Positions 25,881 to 36,962 of a stretch of 64,000 nt of DNA are shown here, piece after piece. This stretch comes from Datnioides undecimradiatus. Lineage: Eukaryota > Chordata > Actinopteri > Lobotiformes > Datnioididae. The stretch lies in NCBI GenBank assembly GCA_008933995.1, contig WARS01000043.1, forward strand, positions 6,511,477 to 6,575,476, written 5' to 3'. Below the pieces are notes generated by a model. That model made no database searches, was not told the origin of the DNA, and saw only the letters and a list, made by a program, of their open reading frames with translations. The translations under genes were made by a program, and so were the position numbers. The stretch's first letter is position 1; each line of letters opens with the position of its first letter.

Positions 25881-26928
25881 CATTTTGCTTCTCTCCCTCT
25901 CTCTCTCTCTCTCTCTGAGTCTTCCTCGTGCCCGCTTGCTCCTCTCGTCTCAGCTTTGGAAATAGTTTTCAGAGGCCTGAGTCCAAGCACCAACACAAAG
26001 GAGTCAAGGCAGAGTCGCGCTGCGGGAGGCGAGCGAGGATTCACCGGTTTCTGCAGCCGGACAGCAACATTTAAATCTGATGTGACGTTCAGTCAAACTG
26101 CCGGTGACCTGATAAACACATGAAGCATCGTGAACATGCAGCACCAGAAACGAGCAGCTTCTCAACCCAAAGCTGCACATTTTGATATTTTCATGCTGAT
26201 ATTTCATGTGCAGCCTTTGTGCTGTTTCCCTCAGTTTGAAGAAAGTTTGATTGAATCTTTTGTAGTTTAATAATAATCAGTGTGCTAATTATTACAGGCT
26301 GACAGTTAATTAGCAGCTGGAAAAGGCAAAACGTTCAGAGGAACTCAGATGTTCAGGCTGACAGCGAGTGAAAACAGTTTTACTGGACTGAAGATGCAGA
26401 TAGAATTAGATCAGATGAAAACAGTTGGAAACCCGGGGCTGTTCATCCGAAAACATTTAAAACAAGCACATTAGTTGTGTAACTGCAGTCTCGTATGAAG
26501 GTTATGTCACATCACCAGCAAACGCACACGCGTGTCACTTTAAATAGCACTGACTTCTGGTTGAACACGTGACACAAACAGTAGTTTTTCCTGTTTGTCT
26601 GCTGCGTCTGAACCTCCTCCTGTCTTCACACATCACATCATCATCCTTCAGCTTCCACAGTAATTGTAAATATGGCGTTACAGACACGCCGAACCTAAAG
26701 CTAAAAGGGATGCTAACACCTGGAGCTAACGCTGCGTTGCTACTGCAGGTAGTAAGTCAGTTAGCGGGTTATGCTAACGTTTGCACATTTTGATTGTGTG
26801 TTTTTGGTTTTTCTCTGTTGTTCTGCTGCTGACACTGTTTTTATCTTTTTAAATGTTTTAATCTTTGTGTTTTATCGTTGAGTCGTGAGTTTACACTGTG
26901 TTTGTGTTTTTCTGCCTTTTTTTGACAG

Positions 26929-27068
26929 ACAAATAAGAGGCGGGATGGATTCAAAGGTGGGATGTGGCAGTTGCATGGCTCGACACGGCTCAACACGCAG
27001 CGGATGCAGGCGTGTATTGTTCGCCACAGCGTTCTCATGGCGACTTCACACCTGAAGCCTTCCTGCAG
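26929..27068 (+). CDS. weak candidate exon of the plus-strand gene (exon H)
   Basis: A 140-base interval with a long T-rich acceptor (TTTTTCTGCCTTTTTTTGACAG without its first bases) and a moderate donor CTGCAG/GTTAGA. Phase 0 is open throughout (TNKRRDGFKGGMWQLHGSTR and onward) while the other two frames contain stops. It enters in phase 0 and leaves in phase 2. There is no recognisable domain, and an open frame of this length can occur by chance. Confidence 0.27.
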
Positions 27069-28323
27069 GTTAGAAACGCCCTGATTTCCTCTGACGACAC
27101 TTAAATGCAGCGCTGGAACCCCAAAAACGAGCTCATGACACTCATGAAACTTGACATAATATGTGAAAATGTGTTTTCGTCTGGTTTTGACGTTTTGGTG
27201 CCTGCAGGTTCGTCCTCACGGGTGAAACATCAACACCTGCCAGAAACCAAATGCTGTTTACTCCACCAGGCTTTCAGACTGTGAATGAATGAATTATTCT
27301 AAAAACCAGTTTCATGAGCACAGAGTTTGTTTCCCATGAGTCCCTGCAGCTCTTCACCATGAATCATCTGACAAACGGCGAGATAAAGATCTGAAGTCTA
27401 TCTCGCGCCTGTGTTGCGGTTTGCTCGCTCTGACAGACAGTAAATCTGTGGAAATCGATAATTGCAGTTTATCAGCGACAGACGTCTGGTGTCAGTAACT
27501 GCAAACGCCGTCTGAAGTCTTTGTTTATCAGAGATGTTCACGACAAGCGCTGCGGCAACTGGTTAACCAGCAACACAACAAAAGAGCAGGAGAGGTTTAT
27601 GATCAGAGCAAGGCTGACGAGACGAGCAGGAGAGGTGTGAGTCATGTGACCGTAAAGCGTCCGGGAGCAGCTCTTAATGCGAGCAGGCACTAATTTATTC
27701 AAGGTGGCGTGAAACGCTGCGATGTGCAGCGTTCAGGATGCATTCGACGCTGCAGGCTGTCATCAGCGTGTGTTCAGGTTGTGTTTACTCTTGTCACTGT
27801 CACGACAAACGGATGCAAAGACTGAAATCATATCTGATCACACTTCAGAGGAAAGTAAACAAAGTTTGTTCATGTTTCCTCTGTTTCCATGGAAATATGA
27901 CCCACAACACCTGGAAACATCAGTGGGGTCTGATGAAATGAAATGTTCGACTTCCTGTGTTACAGCAGACAGTAACACGCCAACATGGCCGCCCTGCCGG
28001 CGCTGCATCCTGCAGGACAGGAAGTCCAGACTCAGCCGTTGTTCCCACAGACTGTAAACGGCAGTGATGCTCCTGGTTAATCAGCTGATTACACGCCAAC
28101 GTCTACCCGGGTGTTTGTGTTTACATCACTGCTGAACCAACATGATTTTCCATCTACAGCGTGACTACTCAACAAATGCCACCGTCAACACAAACAACAA
28201 CAGGCTGTAGCTGCGGGAACCTCTGCAGTAATTAACCGTTCGTTAAAAAATGGTTTAAATGTAAAATAGCTTTGTTTTGAACGAACAACAGCTTGTTTTC
28301 TTCTTAACGTTGCGGTTTTACAG

Positions 28324-28595
28324 GTTTTTGGGATTAACGAGTCCTGAATCAGCAAATACGTCTGCACGACAGGAACGTGAATCCATGAGTAAAACGTGTT
28401 CGCGGCTCGCCATCGCTGCTCTCAACATGACACAAACTTGTCCACGTGTGCGTTTGACGAATTCCCCCCGGCATCGTTTGTTCCATCTCATCCATATGTT
28501 CGTTATTCCTCATGAAGAACTAATGGAGGTGGTTTCAACGTCACGGCCAAATAGGCTGCTGACCAACTTCTCGGTGCCAGAACTTAATATACTGC
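28324..28595 (+). CDS. weak candidate exon of the plus-strand gene (exon I)
   Basis: A 272-base open interval after a good pyrimidine tract (CTTGTTTTCTTCTTAACG through TTTTACAG) and before CTGC/GTATGT. It enters in phase 2 and leaves in phase 1, compatible with the candidates on either side. The second half (HRLFHLIHMFVIPHEELMEV, later FSVPELNIL) looks protein-like, but codon bias is weaker than in the terminal exons. Another possible donor is ATGGAG/GTGGTT at 28,528. Confidence 0.25.
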
Positions 28596-28684
28596 GTATG
28601 TATTTCTCCATCACTTCACTGAAATAACGATTGTCTGCTCGTTTCGGTTTTTAATAACACTTAATTATTGCTGTTTTGTCTCAG

Positions 28685-28749
28685 CTCCAAATACATGGAT
28701 TTAAGCTCCAGGAGCTTCTGAAGGTTCCAGACTGGTGTCGTGTCAACAG
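28685..28749 (+). CDS. possible small exon (65 bases)
   Basis: Follows a strong acceptor (GCTGTTTTGTCTCAG) and precedes AACAG/GTTTGT. Only phase 0 is open, reading LQIHGFKLQELLKVPDWCRV. It could belong to an alternative version of the surrounding plus-strand transcript, but its exit phase (2) does not fit the next candidate at 31,879. Short and unconfirmed. Confidence 0.18.
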
Positions 28750-29156
28750 GTTTGTCTTTGAACTGAGTCATCAGACCTTCATCATGTCATGTTTGAGCTT
28801 ATTTGACTCATGTTCCTCAGTTATTATGTTTAATCTCTGCAGAAAACCAGTTGTCGCTTCGTTTTCCATGCAGCAACACCAGCGGCTTAGTTTCAGGAAA
28901 AGATGATGATGTTTTCGGTTTAAATAAGCATGTTAATGTCCATTTAGTGCATGATATGATGAATATTTAGGTTAAAACCCATCCACCCCTGTTTCATGCC
29001 TTTAATTAACATGAATCTATTTGTTCACAGATTGAGGCCGAGCTGCAGGAGGACGAGTCCCGAATGTTCGTTATCACTTTTACTCTGTTTATGATATTTA
29101 TCTGCTCAGATCATCATCACATCAACCTTATTTCAGTTTATTTGTCTTGGTGGTGC

Positions 29157-29176
29157 ACAAGTGGTGCACCACTTGT
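29157..29176. repeat. 20-bp perfect palindrome
   Basis: ACAAGTGGTGCACCACTTGT is its own reverse complement with no spacer. Confidence 0.9.
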
Positions 29177-31878
29177 TCAGGTTATGGAGCAGGTTATTAT
29201 TAGAGATTTGCATCATTTGCATACAAGATCAGGTAGATATCATGAGTCATGTCTCTGGGACTGTGATGCTCCTCAGAGCACTGAAGCACTTTGTGATGCT
29301 GCCTTCACTGCGGAGGGTTTGAACTGAAATGAGCTGAACGTCAGACTCCCTGAACCCTGAAACTCGTTCATCCAAACTGAAACATCATCGCTGGTCACTC
29401 GCCTCCACACATGCTCGCTGCATCCCAGAATCCTCCACGATCTGCCCCCAAAACCTCGCCGTCCACTCTGCCCGTGCATCCCAACGGAAGGACAAATCCA
29501 GACCGACGCCCACGCGGCAACGTCAGGCCAAACCGGGCCAAACTCCCACCACCACCGCCATCACCGCCAGCGTCCTCAGGCCTCGGCCACTTCCCACGTC
29601 CAACCACATCATCTGGGAGGGAGCTGGGCTCTCACCGCCGTCGTCTGTTCGGGTCAGGCCTCAGACACCCACCACGAGAGGAGGGGATGCACATTATCCC
29701 TCCAAACGGCGAGGAACAATGATGGCGTGACGATCCAAAAACTGAGAAAATCACTGGAAAAACACACAAAGACACCTACACTGAGGACATGATGAGCTGA
29801 GCGAAACCACGGCAGCTGGTGGTGGTTTCACAAAGATGAATCTGAAGCAGAGTAAAGGTGAAACTGGTGCACGGGAAACGAAACAGGAAGTTAAAGTTTT
29901 TTATATTTAACCACGTCTAAAAGCAGAAATGACGGCAGTGAAAGGAGCCGGCGTCCATTCACTGATTCATTTCTTCTGTTTCCTTTAAATATCGTTGTTT
30001 ACGGCCGTGCTTCGTGTTGCACCGACTATTTTTAGGAGGGATTCAGATGAATAAGAGTCTCCGTCAGCACGTCTCAGACTTCTGCAGCAGGTGGAGGGTG
30101 AAATGTCACCGGCGGGGCCCGTTCGCTGGGATCGGGCTTTTGTGCTGCGCTTCTTCTTCCCTGACAGAGTGACTGGACGTTCGTCATTGTGTTTGCAGCC
30201 GGCCGTTGGCGAGCGGGAGCCCGTCCAGACATCTTGTGTGGAAAATTTCGGACTGGGCACGAGCCGGCCATCTGCAGCTCCAGGCCTTCAGCAGCCAAAC
30301 GCAGAAACACTCTCCTTCAGCTTCACTGGAGGGTTCGGAGGAGGGAGGACAGCTGAGATGTCTCAGCTCCGATCTGGAAAGAAAAGGTTTGAATCGTCGC
30401 TCTGCTTCCTTTAATCACTGCGATTAAAACGCTGTCGACGCCATCGCACCACAACGTCCGTTTGTCAGCCGCTGTGCAGCTTTGCATCCTGACACATGCT
30501 CACATCTGATCAGACATTAAAGGTCAGAGTTCAGGCGTGACTGCGGTGCATTCAGGACAAGTCCTGCAGGTTAAATATGAGAAATTAGCTTCATTTTCCT
30601 GCAAATATGAGCAGCTTTGAGTTCTTCTGCTGCTGCAGACGGAGGTTGACTCTGCCGTGGAGCGATGAGACGTTCGTGGCCGTAACACAGAGGAAGTGAA
30701 GGAGATTAAAGGCGTGGAGCAGGTCACTTCTTATCTCTACAGGAATATCTTTCATTATGTGCAGAGTCACTGCAGAGTTAATCATCTCTGATTGGATACG
30801 CAGTCGTGGTCAAGTTAGAAACACATGCAGACGGCCAAACATCCTCATCACGACTGTTTCAGAGGAAATCAGATCATTTATTGCACCTGATTAAAAATCA
30901 CGTCTGATGATGTTTGATTGATGTTCCTGCTGCAAAAAGCTGCTCTCAGCTCTGACGATGTTTTTGCAGCTGATCCAATTAAAGAAACTTTGATTTTTGT
31001 CACAGAACTAAAAACTGAACATTTTGATTTTCTGCAGTAAAATTAAAAACAAATTAAAACGAATCTTTCTCTATAAACTCATCACGTCTAATTAAACTGC
31101 TCACTGTGCTGCTGTCCCACAACGACTTTCTGTTTCCACAGGAAATACATCACAGATAAGGAAGTGAGTTCCAACATGAGGATAAACACACTTAAACACC
31201 TTTAATCCACCTTTTAACAATCACAGTCACACAGTCCTCTGGGGTGTCTGTGGAGACTGTGCCTGACTGAGGAGGCAAACGAAATCAGGTTTTTATCAAA
31301 TCAACCTTGTTGTCTGAGTAGAAAAGCAAAATTAAACCAAATGAAAACTGAAACAAATGCTGATCTGTCGCTCATTAACATCACTAATGCAACAATAATA
31401 AATAATAGATTATAAAATAATAAAACTCAGATTCAGATCATCTAACAGCCTCTGTTCATTGGCTCAGAGACAGAGGACGAGATCCGGATCAGACCCTCAG
31501 ACTCAGCCCGGGCTGCAGCTTAAACCTGCTTCACTGTGAAAGTCGTGTTGGTTACTGCTGATGTAAGTGAGGATGTCAACAGTGATGCTGCAGGGCTTCT
31601 CAGAGAGGTCGCGGCGCAGGCGGCTGAGCTGCAGAGTGAGAACCCGTTAAATCAGTTTGTCTGAGGGTTAACCTGAGCGCCGCGGCGTCCATCATGCATC
31701 TTAACACAGGATCGGTCCAAACGCGCCAACAACAGATCCTCCAACCAAACAACCAGAGTGAGAAACAACTTTTCTGAGCCACAGTGTGAAATTCCTCCGT
31801 CTTCAGGTAGACGAGCGGCGTGCGTGTGAATCGCAGTGTGCGGCGGCTGTTGGCTGTGCAGCTTCTCCTGTTGTTTAG

Positions 31879-31955
31879 GAAGCCAGTCGGGGAGGGAAGG
31901 TGACATCATCTCTACACCTGAGGTGGCGGAGCTGACACCTCCGTCTCTCCGACAG
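31879..31955 (+). CDS. candidate exon of the plus-strand gene (exon E)
   Basis: A 77-base interval with a strong acceptor (GCTTCTCCTGTTGTTTAG) and a near-consensus donor (CGACAG/GTGAGA). Only one frame is open: it enters in phase 1 and leaves in phase 0 (SQSGREGDIISTPEVAEL, then TPPSLRQ), which fits the phase-0 start of the 36.0-kb exon. The acidic, Ser/Thr/Pro content suggests a linker. Splice sites are the best part of the evidence. Confidence 0.38.
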
Positions 31956-32321
31956 GTGAGAAGGCACAAACAATCGAGAGCTCATAATGAGGAAGGCTGC
32001 CGGTCTCGAACGGATCCGCGTCTTCTTTCTGTGTTTGTGTAAATGTTTTTGGGTTCTCGTGCACATTTTATCACCTGGGTTATTAATCGTGTCGGAGGGT
32101 TTAATTTTAGCCTCCAGCCTTTTACGATCAGACAGAAACAAACTAAAGTTGCTGTTTGTTCTGCACAGATTTCAGTACGAGATGACAGGAGACACTGAAA
32201 CACTGTGAACCAACGTTTAAATCGAGGCTATTATTTACAAAAGACAAAAAAAGATCAATATATATAAGAAAATATATACAAGAAATAAAAATAAAATAAA
32301 GTGTGCAAGTACAAGCTGTGA

Positions 32322-32362
32322 TTACAGCTCCTCATCTGTCACATACAGATGAGGAGCTGTAA
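32322..32362. repeat. perfect hairpin, 18-bp stem and 5-base loop
   Basis: TTACAGCTCCTCATCTGT at 32,322-32,339 pairs perfectly with 32,345-32,362 around the loop CACAT. It lies about 100 bases upstream of the broken exon copy and after an A-rich stretch. Confidence 0.9.
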
Positions 32363-32468
32363 AGTCTTGTTGTTGTTAAAGTCAAAAGTTTTACATGTAA
32401 ATGTTCATCCTCATATCTGAGCCTCGTGCAGCGGCTTGGTGCCTGCCCGCACTCGTGCAGCGGCTCCT

Positions 32469-32705
32469 GGGTCTCTGCTCTGACACAGTGGAGGAGGTCC
32501 AGAGGACGTCACAGATGGAGCTTCACAAGGTCACAGAGCAGGACTTCAGGGAGAGATCAGAGCATGGCAGGAGCTCTGGGAGCAGAGCATCACTGCACAA
32601 GCTCACTACTCTGCAGCACGGAGGACAGGGTCACAGTGGGGATGGTTGTTTAAGACGCAGACTGAGGAACTTTGGTTAAACTTTGTGCAGCAGTCAATGT
32701 GAGAT
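32469..32705 (+). pseudogene. broken copy of the terminal exon (duplicate of 36,500-36,737)
   Basis: Over 237 bases this is nearly identical to exon D and the first three bases past its stop codon, with roughly ten differences by eye. A net 1-base deletion near 32,553 shifts the frame in the middle (EQD, then out of frame). Similarity starts at GGGTCTCTGCTCTGAC and ends abruptly after TGTGAGAT. The pyrimidine-tract acceptor of exon D is absent and both flanks carry GTGCAG-type repeats (CGTGCAGCGGCT before, GTGCAGCAGCCCGG after). It lies within the span of the plus-strand gene, so it is best read as a recent local partial duplication. Confidence 0.75.
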
Positions 32706-33576
32706 GTGCAGCAGCCCGGTGCAGCAGCCCGGCGCTCGTGGTGCCTGCAGACTCAATTTGTTTCAAGTCAAATAGAATAAAAGGTTTAAAACACGACCGG
32801 ACTGTGATTAAAGCCTCAAGCTAATTCACTGATCTCCTGCTGCTTTCATATTTAAAGCTAGTTAGCTATGAAGCTAGTTAGCTATGAAGCTAGCGTTAAC
32901 GATGAAATGACCTGAAAATGTGAATCTGTTTATCACATTTATCACTTTATCTATTTTTATATTAAAGTCTGATGATGTTTCCTCCTGTAACATGAACCGA
33001 CCAATCACCTCCTGCCATCCAGCCTCCAATCAGAGTCCAGCTGTTAGCATCAGAGCTAAGCTTCATCAGTTAGCTAGCTAGCAGCAGCATGCTACGTGGG
33101 TGTGTCTTCAGGTGTTGGTCTCCTCAAACCCTGTTAAGGAGGAGAACACCTGAACCTTGAGGCTCATCATCCAACTCTGAATCACTGGAGCTCTCCATGT
33201 TTGTTCTGACCCCACCCACTTTTCAAACGGCCAATCATATTCCTTCAAACGTTATGTCCCGCCTGCAGTTCCTGTTTCACCCAGAGATTCTCAGACTGTC
33301 CGCAGCAGGTTTCAGATGCAGTTTTGTTTGGAGGGTTTTTCGTTTATTAGACATGTGAAAAGATTTCACGCAGCAGATTTACAAACACAACGCCTGGAAT
33401 CCACTTAGAAATATGGAAAATAGAGACGCTTACCTCGTTCACACCTCTGATGAGGGAGAGGTCTGTGTGTGTGTGTGTCTCTGAAGGTGGGATAATTGAT
33501 TTGGACAGTTGCCAGGAAGCAGGGACATCTGCTGACATCACAACACACACCTGTACATGTACATTTCCACATATAT

Positions 33577-33611
<35 letters not shown>

Positions 33612-34689
33612 TATGATAACGAGGATGTTTATGAGGCGCTGATACAGTGTGTGTGTGTGTGTGTGTGTGTGATCAGGAAATCAGTGAATTTCTGATAATA
33701 AATGAATATCTGGATCTTATTAAATAAACTAATTGTGGTAACGAACTAAAACTGAGTAAAGTTGGTGATTTGGTGGAAACCTGCAGAGCGGCTGTACAGG
33801 CTAAGCTAGCTGGAAACATGATAACCTGCTAGCTGCTAATCTGCTAACATCAGCAGTTCATCTCTGACCGCTGTGTGTTGTTCAGTTCAGATGAGCAGGA
33901 GGAAATGATGCGTCGTCTCTGTGCGTCTGTGCTGTTTCTCCCTGAAATATCTGAAACTGGTTTAAACTCTGCACACGTGTGTCTGTGCTGACGCACGTGG
34001 GCGTTGTCTGTGTGTGCTCCGCTGCACATATTCATTTGTTGTCAGCTGACCTGCTTGTTGTGCTGCGACGCTAAAGGAAACGTCCTGAACAATTGTGACG
34101 CTAACCTCAGCGCTAAAGGTATGGCTTCACAATAAAAGCCAAACGCCGCTGATTCAATGCTTTTATTGTGGAGAGGTGGAAGTGGACGACTCTGACTCAG
34201 CGTCTGTCAAACGCTGGACTCTGTGAGTGATGGTTGGTGGCGGGGTCCGCCCTCCCCTCCACACCAGCAGCTCAAACCAAAGCCTGAACGAGGTTGTGAC
34301 GATCACAAGTTTCACCTCACCGGTTCAAACAAATCCAGAGCCCGCTGCATCACTGATGACATCACAGCGAGTTTCTGTTGGCGCCCTCGCCTCTGACTGG
34401 TCGCCTTCTTCTTCAATACTGTGAAACATGTCGTCCGGGTGTGAAAACCAGAGGCAGGCGCAGGATGAAGCGCGTTCAGGTGGATGTTTCTCTGATGGCG
34501 TTGTCGACGGCGGCGGCATTTTGCTGGAGGCCGCTGTTTGTTTCCTCCTCCTCTTCTTCTTCTTTTATTTTATTTTTTTATTTTTCGGTGTTTGTCTCGC
34601 TGTGTTTCTCTCTCCACCCACCCGCTCGGCTCAGCGCTGCCTCAGAATCTGTTTCACTCGCTAAATTGGCTCCTCAGACACCCTTCCCC

Positions 34690-34930
34690 TTCTTCCCCAT
34701 CTCTCATTTAAAAAGTGAGAAATTATAATTATCTGAATTATGCTTTTAATGATGCGTTAATTAGAGTCATGGAGTGAGATTAGCCTATGAAGTATTACTT
34801 GTGAAATCCTTCCAGATTCGTACGAGCTCCTCATGCAGGCGGAGAGAGGGAGGGCGAGCGAGAGAAATGTTGCTGTGCTCGGTGATTAGCGCACCAATAA
34901 ATAACAGAACAGATTGTGGTGCATATGCTT
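34690..34930. promoter_or_regulatory. possible conserved non-coding element
   Basis: Repeat-free block with AAATTATAATTATCTGAATT, GATGCGTTAATTAGAGTCAT and GTGATTAGCGCACCAATAAA; dense homeodomain-type cores. Confidence 0.38.
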
Positions 34931-36012
34931 ACGATTACAACTTTTAAACCAACGCTTTAAACTCACACCGACTGTCTTGTGCTGGCAAGAGGTTTCTGTA
35001 CTAACAGCCCAGTCAGTCCTGTGCAGTTCTCACCAAATGTGAACTATTATTAAACCGTGTGAGGAGAAAACTGATCTCTCAGCTTTGACTGCCTGCAGCT
35101 AACACTGCACAGCCACACTCCAGCAGGAAGCGCTGGCAAAATTCAGGTTGTTCTCTTCTCAAAGCTGCACGTATTCATGCTTTATATCAGCGGTGAATCA
35201 GGTGACTGTCATGTGACCTCCGCTGAGATCCGTCGCCATCTCTGTGGCTTTTTAGCCTCGTTTAGCTGTTGTTTTGGTTTTGCAGTGACAACAAAAGGAC
35301 GAGCAGGTCAGGTGATCCACGTCCTGGTCGGCGCTGCGCAGATGCCATGTTGTTTAGATTCTTGATCCAGGAAGTCAAAGTCAACCCCTAGCTTCTCCTT
35401 CCTGATGACAGCAAGCTGTGATTGGTCAGTAACCGATGTGTCGTCCATCATGTCTGCAACATCTGATGCTGAGACCAGAGACTGAAATGATTAATCCACC
35501 TGCAGGAGACAACACCTGCCACCTCCGATAAGCCCCTCCCACCAGTCCCACAACTCCCAACCGCTCTCCACACCGTGAGCAGCTCGTTCACCACACACAC
35601 ACAGAAACACACCAAGCTCCGTGTTGACCTGTGACAGTTTACACACACGTGTTTGATCCTGCAGATAAATCACATTTTGGAAACTGATCACACGTTTTTT
35701 TTCTGAACAGCCAATAGGAACGCCCTCTCTCTGAAACGACCTGTGATTGGCCAACATCCTGTCACATGTTTGAAAGCAGCCATGAAGACATGCAGAAGTC
35801 CAGCTTCACTAATAATGATATGACAGGACGTTCAGTCACTGACACCAAAACAGTTCTATCTGCTCCGACTCACCTGAAGCAGGTGCATTTCATGAGTCAG
35901 CAGATCTTCATCTGCACCTATGTCACAGTGTTTTAAAGCACATTGTCTTCATGAAGCTCAGACCCTGAGTCAGAGCCTGATGGAGCCTGATGGAGCTGAT
36001 GTTTGTCTGCAG

Positions 36013-36112
36013 AGAGCAACCAGCAGCCTGAGCAGTGGAGCAGCTGCAGAGTCACAGTGGGAAGTGTCTGCGTCAGATCAGGAGGACATGCTGGTCGTCT
36101 CCTCCCACATCC
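36013..36112 (+). CDS. candidate penultimate exon of the plus-strand gene (exon C)
   Basis: Open between GTTTGTCTGCAG and donor ACATCC/GTGGGG. It reads RATSSLSSGAAAESQWEVSA then SDQEDMLVVSSHI, entering in phase 0 and leaving in phase 1, which matches the next exon exactly (C plus TG gives Leu). An upstream in-frame acceptor at 35,961 (GAAGCTCAG) would add 17 residues (TLSQSLMEPDGADVCLQ). The 371-base intron that follows is almost pure pyrimidine. Family unknown. Confidence 0.48.
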
Positions 36113-36483
36113 GTGGGGTTGTGCAGACACACACTTCTGCTTCTTCTTCTCCTTTCTTACTTCATTGCTTCCTTCCTTCCTTCTGTCCTTCCTTCCTTTA
36201 TTTGTACCTTCCTTCCTTTGTTTCCTTTCTTTCTCTTTCTTTCTTCCCTTCATCTTTCTGTCTTTTTTACATCTTCATTCATTTCTTCTTTTGTTTCTTC
36301 TTCCCTCTTTTCTCCTCCTTCCTTTCTTCTTTCCTTCCTTCTCTTTCCTCCTCCTAAGTTCCTTCTCTCCTTCCTTGTTGTTGCTGATTTTCCTTTATTT
36401 AACTGTGTCTTCATCTTGAGCCGTGTATCTTTTCCTCTTTTCCTCCTTTTTCTCCTTCTTCTTCTTCTCCTCCTTCTCCACAG
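36113..36483 (+). other. short pyrimidine-rich intron or tract (CCTT)n
   Basis: The 371 bases between candidate exons C and D are dominated by CCTT/CTTT repeats from about 36,134. Long Ser/Phe/Leu reading frames here on the plus strand and Lys/Arg/Glu frames on the minus strand are composition artefacts. As an intron it would give the terminal exon an unusually long polypyrimidine tract. Confidence 0.55.
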
Positions 36484-36734
36484 TGACAGTGCAGCTGAAG
36501 GGTCTCTGCTCTGACACAGTGGAGGAGGTCCAGAGGACGTCACAGATGGAGCTTCACAAGGTCACAGAGCAGGACTCCCAGGAAGAGATCCAAGCGTGGC
36601 AGGAGCTCTGGGAGCAGAGCATCACTGTACAAGGTCACTACTCTGCAGCACGGAGGACAGGGTCACAGTGGGGACGGTTGTTTAAGACGCAGACTGAGGA
36701 ACTTTGGTTAAACTTTGTGCAGCAGTCAATGTGA
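36484..36734 (+). CDS. terminal coding exon of the unidentified plus-strand gene (exon D)
   Basis: This has the best coding signal outside emx. After an outstanding acceptor (CCTCCTTCTCCACAG at the end of a 350-base pyrimidine tract) an open frame of 82 residues runs to TGA. It reads TVQLKGLCSDTVEEVQRTSQ, continues Glu/Gln-rich and helix-like (EEIQAWQELWEQS), and ends EELWLNFVQQSM. Codons show strong third-position C/G preference. A second copy at 32.5 kb, 1 base shorter and frameshifted, gives a natural comparison. The repeated Trp and helical heptads suggest a coiled-coil protein, but I recognise no family. A polyadenylation signal follows 222 bases after the stop codon. Confidence 0.62.
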
Positions 36735-36956
36735 GATATGGAGGAAAGTGCTGAAACCACCTGACTGATCAGACAGAAAAGGCTTGTTGCTGCTCTTCAG
36801 AGATAACTCAGTCTCATTTTCTCAGTTCTGTGCATCAGTTCTCTCAGTAACAGGGAACAGGAGCAGATGAAAACCAACCATCAGGTGATTTAAACCCAGC
36901 CTGGCGTCTCAGTTCTGAACCTGGTGGTTATTGTTCTGAAATGAAAGTAAGGAAAT

Positions 36957-36962
36957 AATAAA
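36957..36962 (+). terminator. candidate polyadenylation signal of the plus-strand gene
   Basis: Canonical AATAAA 222 bases after the TGA that closes the terminal exon, followed by GTG-containing sequence. Position and strand fit a short 3' UTR and add modest support to exon D being terminal. Confidence 0.45.

Larger units (their letters stand above)
18561..36012 (+). other. span between exon A and exon C: introns of the plus-strand gene, mostly non-coding
   Basis: Apart from the candidate exons listed separately, this 17 kb holds TG arrays (20.26, 21.16-21.60 kb), an interspersed repeat (23.19 kb), a CT-rich block (24.16-24.60 kb), enhancer-like stretches (22.38, 25.66, 34.69 kb), a palindrome (29.16 kb), a hairpin (32.32 kb) and the exon copy at 32.47 kb. 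Open frames such as the Pro-rich one at 29.41-29.72 kb could not be tied to any family. Confidence 0.4.

Noticed and set aside
29031..29069. Exon-like start (TTGTTCACAG, then IEAELQEDESR)
   Set aside because: No acceptable donor in the frame before the sequence turns AT-rich; left out as too weak.
29411..29722. Pro/Arg-rich frame of 103 residues
   Set aside because: Possible, but codon use and splice context were not convincing and the opposite strand is also open.
35920..36543. Long Ser/Phe/Leu (plus) and Arg/Lys/Glu (minus) frames
   Set aside because: They run through the CCTT tract; only the exon-like ends (36,013-36,112 and 36,484-36,734) are retained.
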